The notes under the pieces: model-generated
The model's input: only the letters and a program-made list of their open reading frames with translations
What the model was told of the DNA's origin: nothing
The model's database searches: none
Made by a program: the position numbers and the translations under genes
Assembly (NCBI GenBank): GCA_900557355.1
Contig: USSR01000355.1
Span: forward strand, 1-7,244
Direction of reading: 5' to 3'
Source: an uncultured Bacteroides sp.
GTDB taxonomy: Bacteria > Bacteroidota > Bacteroidia > Bacteroidales > Bacteroidaceae
DNA: 7,244 bases
Shown here: positions 1-6,559 of the stretch, in pieces
Numbering within the stretch: position 1 is the first letter of the stretch
Layout: every line of letters begins with the position of its first letter

Positions 1-2531
1 AACTAAAATGGGTGAATGTAATAACAGAGACGACTGGTAATAGGATATGGATAGGGAATGATATGGGATTGTGGACGGTTCATAAGGAAACAGAAAAACT
101 GGAACCCTTTAGTCCGGAGACTATTAATTGTGGTGTTCGTGCCCTTTTACCAACTCGGGATGGAGGATTGTATATAGGTAGTGAAAAAGGATTATTTATC
201 TATCGAAATAATCAATTGGAGCGACTGGCAGTAAGTTCCGACATCTTATCGGCAGAAAATTTCATCGTTGCATTGAATTTGGATGAAAATGGAGCTTTAT
301 GGATTCTTACCAAAGGTGGATTACATTCCATGAATATTTCAAACCGGAAAATAACCTCTTATCCATACAAGCAGGGATTCTCCTATAGAAATATGACACG
401 TATCGGCAAAAAGCTTTATTTAGGAACAATGGATCATGGGTTGCTATGTTTTGATATCTCGACGGGTGAATTTAAAGAAAATATTATTGACTTGGGTTGT
501 AATGTTATCATGTCTCTCTCCAGTGATGAAAAGAATTTGTTGTATATAGGCACTGATGGAAACGGGGTACATTTTGTTTCTGCGAATAATATGAAGATTG
601 TTCGTTCCTTTTGTTACGAATCGGGAAATAAACAGGCGATCCGTTCCAATTCTGTCTATGCATTATTGGTTGATAGGGAAGGAGTGATTTGGATTGGTTT
701 TTATCAGTTAGGCTTGGATTATACACTATATCAGAGCGGGTTATTTTCTACCTATGCCTATCTTCCTTATTTCGACTCAAAAGAGATGCCTGTTCGTGCA
801 ATAGCTGTTTCGAAAGACGAGAAACTGATAGGTTCGCGCAATGGACTTTTCTATATAGATGAAAAGAAACAGCGGTTTAAAAGTTTTAAGGTTCCCGAAT
901 TACGTTCCAATATGATTTTGTGTATTTATGCTTTTGAAGGAAAGTATTACATAGGTACTTATGGTGGCGGTATATATATCCTCAATCCTTCCACGTTGAC
1001 TTTATCTGATTTTGAAACAGCAGACTTAAAATCAACTCCATTCCTGAAAGGACATGTGTTTTGCATAAAATCGGATGATGAAGGAAGTTTGTGGATGGCG
1101 ACGTCTATGGGACTTTACTGTTATAGAGATGGAAAGCAAATCCGGCATTATACTACTGAAAATTCGAAATTACCGGGAGAGAATGTCTATGATATATGTT
1201 TTGATTCCACTCGTAAAGGATGGATTTGTACAGAGAACGGTTTATGCATTTGGGATCCATCAACCAATAGTTTGAAGTCGGATATGTTTCCTGAAGGGTT
1301 TATTCATAAAGATAAAATCCGGACAGTATACGAAGATTCTAATCATGAGCTTTATTTCCTTCCGGATAAAGGTGCAATTTTTATATCTGATTTGTCGATG
1401 AATCATTTTCGGAGAATGCAGTCGGGCACTCCTTTGGATGGAAAGGATGCAATGTTTATTATAGAAGATCATGAAGGTTGGTTGTGGATTGGTACTAATT
1501 TGGGCTTATATCGTTATGATAAGAAAGGTAATTTTATTCCCTATAATTTCGTAGATGGCTTGCCCAGTTCTATATTTATTACTTGTTTCCCTGTGATAGA
1601 TGAAGAGGGTACGATGTGGTTCGGCAATTCGAAAGGTATGATTTATCTGACCTCGGAACAAAATGGCAGAAAAGCAAAATGGCATTATCCGGTTGCTATT
1701 ACCGATGTATTAGTGAATGGAAAGCAATCGGTTTATGCTAAGATGAGTAGAGAAAATAACGTGTATAAAATAAAATTGGAAGCAGATCAGCGTAATTTGA
1801 CAATCCGTTTCTCTGGGTTCACTTATTCGGAGCCTGCATATATGTCTTATAAATGTAAGATGGAAGGAATAGATAGCGACTGGCAATTATTGAGTGGACA
1901 ATCTGAAATAACGTATTATGACTTATTATCCGGCAATTATCAGTTTAGAATTCATCGGGTGGATGATCCGGAGTCGGAAATTTGCCTGATGGTGACTATT
2001 GCTCCTCGTTTCAATGCTGTTATGTGGAGTGTGACTGTTTTAGTGATATTGATAATAACCTTGGCTTATATATATTATCGCCGGAGAATGAAACGAAACA
2101 ACCTAATTCAGTCGAAGGAAAAACAGCAACCGGTAATAGAAGAAAAATATAGAAAGAGTAATGTGACTGAAGAAGAATGTAGGCGCTTGGCTGGCGAACT
2201 GGAACTTCTGATGCAAAGGGATCGACTATATGTTAATCCCAATCTGAAAATAGCAGACTTGGCTGCAATATTGAATGTTTCCACTTATACATTATCCTAT
2301 TTATTCAATCAATATTTGGATAAAAACTATTATGACTATTTGAATGACTATCGCATAGAGGAGTTTAAGCGTTTGGTTGATAAAGATGAATATTCTAAAT
2401 ATACGTTGACAGCTTTAGCCGAACTATGTGGTTTTAGTTCGCGTACTTCCTTCTTTCGTTATTTTAAAAAGGTTATTGGAATTACTCCGAATGAATATAT
2501 TCGAAGTATCGGAAAGACCAATGAAGAATAA
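1..2531 (+). CDS. Membrane-bound propeller sensor with AraC-type DNA-binding domain, kinase-less HTCS-like regulator (5' partial)
   Basis: Likely a one-piece transmembrane regulator that senses a ligand in the periplasm and binds DNA in the cytoplasm. The frame is open from base 3; a GTG at 12 is the first possible start, but no signal peptide follows it, so the true start should lie upstream of the window. Numbered from that GTG, about 13 Reg_prop-type blades run over residues 10-560 (for example RIWIGNDMGL, GGLYIGSEKGL, GWLWIGTNLGL, GTMWFGNSKGM). HTCS sensors usually carry 14 blades in two propellers, so one may be missing upstream or degenerate. A Y_Y_Y-like domain follows (about 600-662), then one membrane helix at 669-689 flanked by RRRMKR, which places the C-terminus inside the cell. 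After a 40-50 residue linker comes an AraC-family domain with two helix-turn-helix units (about 745-768 and 798-832, ending GITPNEYIR). No HisKA, HATPase or receiver domain fits between membrane and HTH. The next gene on the same strand is the sigma factor. The ligand is unknown. Confidence 0.9.
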   Translation, partial: LKWVNVITETTGNRIWIGNDMGLWTVHKETEKLEPFSPETINCGVRALLPTRDGGLYIGSEKGLFIYRNNQLERLAVSSDILSAENFIVALNLDENGALWILTKGGLHSMNISNRKITSYPYKQGFSYRNMTRIGKKLYLGTMDHGLLCFDISTGEFKENIIDLGCNVIMSLSSDEKNLLYIGTDGNGVHFVSANNMKIVRSFCYESGNKQAIRSNSVYALLVDREGVIWIGFYQLGLDYTLYQSGLFSTYAYLPYFDSKEMPVRAIAVSKDEKLIGSRNGLFYIDEKKQRFKSFKVPELRSNMILCIYAFEGKYYIGTYGGGIYILNPSTLTLSDFETADLKSTPFLKGHVFCIKSDDEGSLWMATSMGLYCYRDGKQIRHYTTENSKLPGENVYDICFDSTRKGWICTENGLCIWDPSTNSLKSDMFPEGFIHKDKIRTVYEDSNHELYFLPDKGAIFISDLSMNHFRRMQSGTPLDGKDAMFIIEDHEGWLWIGTNLGLYRYDKKGNFIPYNFVDGLPSSIFITCFPVIDEEGTMWFGNSKGMIYLTSEQNGRKAKWHYPVAITDVLVNGKQSVYAKMSRENNVYKIKLEADQRNLTIRFSGFTYSEPAYMSYKCKMEGIDSDWQLLSGQSEITYYDLLSGNYQFRIHRVDDPESEICLMVTIAPRFNAVMWSVTVLVILIITLAYIYYRRRMKRNNLIQSKEKQQPVIEEKYRKSNVTEEECRRLAGELELLMQRDRLYVNPNLKIADLAAILNVSTYTLSYLFNQYLDKNYYDYLNDYRIEEFKRLVDKDEYSKYTLTALAELCGFSSRTSFFRYFKKVIGITPNEYIRSIGKTNEE

Positions 2532-2580
2532 TATACTTATGTACCTTTCATTTTAAACTTTAGATTGATAAATACCTCTT

Positions 2581-2610
2581 TAGAGTCTCAAATAATAAAT
2601 TGAGACTCTA
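2581..2610. repeat. Perfect inverted repeat, 11-bp arms with 8-nt spacer
   Basis: TAGAGTCTCAA (2581-2591) is exactly mirrored by TTGAGACTCTA (2600-2610) around the spacer ATAATAAA. The right half-site recurs in part as AAATTGAGA at 2613-2621, so TTGAGA is present twice directly and once inverted within 36 bp. A protein-binding operator is the favoured reading (inference), because the stem is not followed by a T-run on either strand. An RNA hairpin in the 3' end of the regulator transcript is the alternative. Confidence 0.75.
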
Positions 2611-2663
2611 TGAAATTGAGAGTTAACTGTCTGATAATTAGAATGTGTGTTGATCGCTTGCTC

Positions 2664-2680
2664 TCCGCCAATAGGACGGA
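2664..2680. repeat. Imperfect short dyad between the inverted repeat and the promoter
   Basis: TCCG at 2664-2667 is mirrored by CGGA at 2677-2680, with one further pair inside after a mismatch. It is a locally GC-rich patch in otherwise AT-rich sequence, about 45 bp upstream of the candidate -7 element. It could be a minor operator or chance; the evidence is weak. Confidence 0.25.
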
Positions 2681-2695
2681 ATTTATCTCTTTCTT

Positions 2696-2732
2696 TTTGA
2701 ATATCCGTTTTCATATTTACCTTCTATATTTG
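2696..2732 (+). promoter_or_regulatory. Candidate Bacteroides-type promoter for the sigma factor gene
   Basis: TATATTTG at 2725-2732 matches the Bacteroides primary-sigma -7 consensus TAnnTTTG in full. Transcription would begin near 2738-2740, giving a leader of about 24 nt before the ATG at 2763. The upstream element is poor: the nearest TTTG (2696-2699) leaves 25 bp to the -7 motif, longer than the usual 19-21. A weak -33 element would suit a promoter that needs an activator such as the upstream AraC-type regulator (inference). Confidence 0.5.
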
Positions 2733-2762
2733 CCAACGTAATGATAAACAAAAATCTAAGCA

Positions 2763-3278
2763 ATGGAAAATATAGATATGTCATCCGTACAGTTGATTAC
2801 TGATTCTTATCAGAATTATCATCGTTCCGTTTACTTGTATATCTTATATAAGATAGGAAAAGATGAAGACGCGAAAGATCTGGCTCAAGATGTATTTTTA
2901 CGTTTGATGGATTATAAGCAAATGTTGCGACCGGAAACAATAAAGTACTTTATTTTCTCTATTTGCCGGAATTTGGTTATTGATTATTTGCGTCGTCATT
3001 ATAAAATGCAGGAAATTACATCCTATTTTTTAGATCAGCTTCCTACCTTTATTAATGAGGTAGAGAGCCAGATAATCGCTAATGATTTATCTGTGTGTGA
3101 GCAGAAGAGAGTTCTCCGGCTGCCTGCGCAACGAAGAAAGATTTATGTAATGAGTCGCTTCAAGCATATATCGTCAGCGGATATTTCCGCTTGTCTCGGA
3201 TTATCTGTCCGTACTGTAGAAAATCATTTGTTTATCAGTCGGAAAGAAATCCGTGAATATATCCAACAGTGTATCTAA
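2763..3278 (+). CDS. ECF-type RNA polymerase sigma-70 factor, with no adjacent anti-sigma gene
   Basis: A 171-residue protein with the two-domain layout of Bacteroidota ECF sigma factors, slightly shorter than many. Region 2 spans about residues 16-81: the core-binding segment includes DAKDLAQDVFLRL (36-48), and the -10-recognition side includes ICRNLVIDYLRRHYK (67-81). A short linker leads to region 4 at about 117-167, with LPAQRRKIYVMSR followed by the helix-turn-helix ISACLGLSVRTVENHL (141-156). The ATG lies about 24 nt after a predicted transcription start, and no strong Shine-Dalgarno sequence is present. The stop codon is 20 nt before the first possible start of the SusC-like gene, so the two are probably co-transcribed. 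Sigma factors next to SusC genes usually have a FecR-like membrane anti-sigma gene between them; none is present here. It may be controlled by its own transcription or by an anti-sigma factor encoded elsewhere. Confidence 0.9.
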   Translation: MENIDMSSVQLITDSYQNYHRSVYLYILYKIGKDEDAKDLAQDVFLRLMDYKQMLRPETIKYFIFSICRNLVIDYLRRHYKMQEITSYFLDQLPTFINEVESQIIANDLSVCEQKRVLRLPAQRRKIYVMSRFKHISSADISACLGLSVRTVENHLFISRKEIREYIQQCI

Positions 3279-3322
3279 TATTAGAATAAATAGTATAAAT
3301 GTTAGTTTTAAATTTTATGTAT

Positions 3323-6300
3323 ATGAAAAAAAGTCTCTTCAGATTTTCATCGAGAAGGATTCTATTCTCCACGGTGATAGCCTCTGCTCTTATAGCAGGT
3401 GGCTCGCAGGCTGTCTTTGCAGATGCCGGGGAAGTGCAAGTCGTATTGCAGACTGGTACAATTAAAGGTAAAATCGTGGATTCCAATGGCGAGCCCGTTA
3501 TCGGTGCTAATGTTATGGTAAAAGGCACCACCAATGGCTGTATGACTGACATTGACGGAAACTTCTCATTGAAAGATGCCAAAGGAACTTTGGTTATCTC
3601 ATATATCGGTTACAAAACGGAAGAAGTTCAAGTGAAAGGCCATGAAACCAGTTTGAAGATTGTATTGAAAGAAGACTCTGAACTACTCCAGGAAGTTGTA
3701 GTGGTGGGATACGGCAGTATGAAGAAAGAGTCGTTGACAGGCTCGGTAACAGTGGTCGACCAAAAACTTTTTAAAGACAAAGGTACGGTATCCAATCCGC
3801 TTTCGGCCATGCAAGGTCAGGTGCCGGGTTTACGCATCACCCGCTCGTCGGCTGCTCCCGGCGAAGAAGGATGGGGTGTCTCAATCCGTGGCTCTGTATC
3901 GAAGAACAAGGTAGAACCTCTCTTGATTATTGACGGTGTACCTGCCAGTGGTGTGAGTGAGATGGCTCAACTCAATGCCGATGACATCGAAACCATTAAC
4001 TTCCTGAAAGATGCTTCGGCTGCCATTTATGGTGCAAAAGCGGCAGGTGGTGTGATTTTTGTAACTACCAAACGTCCCGATGCCGGCAGAACCAAGGTGG
4101 AATATAGTGGTTCGGTTACACGTAAAATTGTGGGTTTGCAGCCCCGCATGATGAGTATGGACGAATGGACGGATGGTGTGCTCCAAGCCCGCTTGAATGA
4201 CGGCTATGGCGAAGACGACAACTGGGTGCGCTATGCCCGTTTGGCTAAAGCGATGAAGGGGAGTTGGATTAATCTGCATGGTGGAAATAATCCCGATGAA
4301 GATCCCATTCCGGGAGGATTCCGCGGTGTGGCCGACTTTGTGTTTCATGATATGAACTGGACTGATGTGCTGTGGGGGAACGCTACTTCTACCCAACATA
4401 ACCTCAGCGTAAGCGGAGGTTCGGAAAAATCGACCTACCGACTTTCATTGGGTTATTTGAACGACCAAGGGACGCTGCAATGGGGGAACAACTCGAACGA
4501 ACGCTATAACGTACGTTTATTCAACAGCTTCAAGATAAACGACCGTATCAGCTTGGAAAGCAATATGTCAGCCAGTCGTCAGCATCAGGTGGCTCCTACA
4601 CAGATTGGTAGTATATTAGGCAGTAGCATACCGCAGCCAGGGTTACCGGTTTCGACCATCGATGGCAAACCGTATGCGTGGGGAGGCATTCATACTCCCA
4701 ACTGGTCGGCCGAGTTGGGAGGTGACAACAAACTTGTAGTGACCACTATGAATGTGAACGAGATTTTGAAAGTGAACATATTGGATGGCCTTGATTTTCA
4801 AGGTACTTTGGGGTACTCAACGAACAATGCGGCCCGTGACGAACAGTATCTTTCAATTGATTGGTATCAATACGATGGCACACCGATTCAAAACGAGAAC
4901 TCTCCCTATCCTGCAAAAGAAAAATCATCGTATACTAAAAGCTCTGCACGTACCGATAATTACACGGCATCAGCTTTTCTCACTTATAAGAAATTATTTG
5001 ATGAGGCTCACGACATATCGCTTATGGGAGGTGTGCAATATGACTATGCCGCTTACGATTATAGCGGTACCAAAGCAATGGACGTGGAAGCGGCAATCGA
5101 ATCGCTTAACGGTAAAGGACAAATCTACATAGACAAGGTAGACCGTTGGGAGGAAGCTATTCTCTCTTATTTCGGTCGCTTGAATTACAACTATAAGTCA
5201 AGATATATGGTAGAAGTGAATGCTCGCTACGACGGCTCTTCGAAATTCTTGCCCAAGAATCGCTGGAACTTCTTCTGGGGCGCATCAGCCGGATGGCGTA
5301 TCACTGAAGAGAAATTCATGGAGAACTTGCGTGACTATGTGAATGAACTGAAACTACGTGCCTCATATGGTGAGGTAGGTAACCAAAATGGTATCGGACG
5401 CTATGACGGCATCCAACTTTACAACTACAAATCGAACAGCGGTGCTTTGTTGGGCAACTCGAAAGGAACCTATGTGGAATCTGCCGGACTGGTGAGCACT
5501 GTGCGTACTTGGGAACGTATTTACAACTATAACTTGGGTATTGACTTCGGATTCTTCAACAATCGCTTTACGGGTACGTTCGAGATCTTTAAAAAGAAAA
5601 ACGATAATATGTTGGTTTCGCGTCTGCATCCCGGTGTTCTGGGCGGAACTGCTCCCAGTACGAATAGTGGTAAGTTTGAAGCCAATGGTTACGATGTTAG
5701 TTTGACTTGGCATGATAAGATAGGCAGTTTCAACTACCATGTTGGCGGTACGTTAACCTATATGACCAATAAACTCGTTGATGGAGGTAACATCGTGGTG
5801 AGCGCAGGTTATAACGAAGCTGTGAATGGCTATCCGCTCAATTCGGTATTTGGCTACCGCTATGTGGGCAAGGTACAAAACCAAGACCAACTGGACTATT
5901 ACGTGGACAAATATGTGGGCAGCAACTCTATCGCCCTGCCTGCCAACTTGCGTTTGGGCGACCACATGTATGAAGATGTGAACAAAGACGGTAAACTGAC
6001 ACAAGATGACCTTGTATTTCTCGGTTCCGACGACCCCAAATATTCGTTCTCGTTTAATTTCGGATGCGAGTGGAAAGGATTCGATTTCAATACCGTATTC
6101 CAAGGTGTGGGCAAGCGTACCATCTATCGTGAAATCGACTCTTGGAAAGTGCCTTTCAAGGCTATTTGGCTGAACACTACCAACCAGTCGGTGGGTAATG
6201 TATGGAGTCCTGAAACTCCCAATAACCATTTTCCTACTTATTCAAACAGTAATGACATCAATAATTATAACTACATTCCCTCTACCTGGTCGGCCGATAA

Positions 6301-6532
6301 CGGAGCTTACCTGCGTCTCAAAGAGATTGTACTTGGTTACACATTGCCAAAGGCATGGATGAATAAGAGCGGTTTCATCAGCAACTTGCGTATTTATGTA
6401 TCGGGCGCCGATTTATGGGAAAAATCGTATATCACCGATGGTTGGGATCCCGAAGCCACCCGTAAGGTGGAAAACAAGCAACGCTATCCGTTTAACCGCA
6501 CCGTGACTTTCGGTGTGAATGCCACATTCTAA
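3323..6532 (+). CDS. SusC/RagA-like TonB-dependent outer-membrane transporter
   Basis: Imports oligosaccharides or a similar large ligand across the outer membrane using TonB energy, in complex with the SusD-like lipoprotein encoded next. Three in-frame ATGs (3299, 3317, 3323) are possible. The last is preferred because it yields a standard signal peptide beginning MKKSLFRF and cleaved after AVFA; the first adds an unlikely hydrophobic leader. From 3323 the protein has 1069 residues, normal for the family. Numbered from the 3299 ATG, a carboxypeptidase D-like Ig domain covers about 53-125 (GKIVDSNGEPVIGANV, then GYKTEEVQV). The SusC hallmark EVVVVGYG follows at 132-139, and the plug domain at about 145-255 includes PLLIIDGVP and DASAAIYGAKAAGGVI. 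The rest is the beta-barrel, ending FGVNATF with the terminal aromatic residue usual for outer-membrane proteins. No STN signalling domain sits between signal peptide and Ig domain, although a sigma gene lies directly upstream. G+C is visibly higher than in the two regulators. The substrate is not evident. Confidence 0.95.
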   Translation: MKKSLFRFSSRRILFSTVIASALIAGGSQAVFADAGEVQVVLQTGTIKGKIVDSNGEPVIGANVMVKGTTNGCMTDIDGNFSLKDAKGTLVISYIGYKTEEVQVKGHETSLKIVLKEDSELLQEVVVVGYGSMKKESLTGSVTVVDQKLFKDKGTVSNPLSAMQGQVPGLRITRSSAAPGEEGWGVSIRGSVSKNKVEPLLIIDGVPASGVSEMAQLNADDIETINFLKDASAAIYGAKAAGGVIFVTTKRPDAGRTKVEYSGSVTRKIVGLQPRMMSMDEWTDGVLQARLNDGYGEDDNWVRYARLAKAMKGSWINLHGGNNPDEDPIPGGFRGVADFVFHDMNWTDVLWGNATSTQHNLSVSGGSEKSTYRLSLGYLNDQGTLQWGNNSNERYNVRLFNSFKINDRISLESNMSASRQHQVAPTQIGSILGSSIPQPGLPVSTIDGKPYAWGGIHTPNWSAELGGDNKLVVTTMNVNEILKVNILDGLDFQGTLGYSTNNAARDEQYLSIDWYQYDGTPIQNENSPYPAKEKSSYTKSSARTDNYTASAFLTYKKLFDEAHDISLMGGVQYDYAAYDYSGTKAMDVEAAIESLNGKGQIYIDKVDRWEEAILSYFGRLNYNYKSRYMVEVNARYDGSSKFLPKNRWNFFWGASAGWRITEEKFMENLRDYVNELKLRASYGEVGNQNGIGRYDGIQLYNYKSNSGALLGNSKGTYVESAGLVSTVRTWERIYNYNLGIDFGFFNNRFTGTFEIFKKKNDNMLVSRLHPGVLGGTAPSTNSGKFEANGYDVSLTWHDKIGSFNYHVGGTLTYMTNKLVDGGNIVVSAGYNEAVNGYPLNSVFGYRYVGKVQNQDQLDYYVDKYVGSNSIALPANLRLGDHMYEDVNKDGKLTQDDLVFLGSDDPKYSFSFNFGCEWKGFDFNTVFQGVGKRTIYREIDSWKVPFKAIWLNTTNQSVGNVWSPETPNNHFPTYSNSNDINNYNYIPSTWSADNGAYLRLKEIVLGYTLPKAWMNKSGFISNLRIYVSGADLWEKSYITDGWDPEATRKVENKQRYPFNRTVTFGVNATF

Positions 6533-6559
6533 TTTTTATTCTTAATATTGAAGATAACA

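Larger units (their letters stand above)
2532..2762. other. Regulatory intergenic region between regulator and sigma factor genes
   Basis: This 231-bp gap holds no credible coding sequence. It contains a perfect 11-bp inverted repeat at 2581-2610, a repeated AAATTGAGA at 2597-2605 and 2613-2621, an 8-bp palindrome AGTTAACT at 2621-2628, a weaker dyad at 2664-2680 and a candidate promoter -7 element at 2725-2732. No stem followed by a T-tract is visible, so there is no clear intrinsic terminator for the regulator gene. The gap is long for a PUL regulator operon, which suggests that the sigma gene has its own promoter and that control sites lie here. Confidence 0.7.

Noticed and set aside
8..14. 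ATG at 8 or GTG at 12 as the true start of the regulator
   Set aside because: The ATG at 8 is out of frame. The GTG at 12 would give a protein without a signal peptide, starting in the middle of a propeller blade, so the real start must be upstream of the window.
2100..2200. Possible remnant of a histidine kinase between membrane helix and AraC domain of the regulator
   Set aside because: The linker is 40-50 residues, polar and charged, with no H-box or N/G-box motif. It is far too short for a kinase core.
2581..2610. Inverted repeat read as an intrinsic terminator of the regulator gene
   Set aside because: The stem has only four G-C pairs and is followed by TGAAATTGAG on the + strand, with no T-tract on either strand.
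3326..3332. A7 run after the SusC start codon (and a similar A7 at 6563-6569 in the SusD gene) as phase-variable slippage sites
   Set aside because: Both encode the Lys-Lys of ordinary signal peptides; short A-runs at this place are common in AT-rich Bacteroidota starts and nothing else suggests phase variation.
3235..3582. Antisense open frame of 115 codons across the sigma/susC junction, considered as a gene or as a DonS-like antisense RNA that represses susC
   Set aside because: The frame has no recognisable domain and overlaps two well-supported genes. No TAnnTTTG promoter was found on the minus strand within about 400 bp of the susC start. An antisense RNA cannot be excluded without RNA-seq, but the sequence does not support one.
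3881..6229. Several antisense open frames inside the SusC gene (for example 3881-4399, 5363-5740, 5753-6229)
   Set aside because: They are shadow frames of a strongly conserved SusC coding sequence, without start signals, domains or sensible composition.
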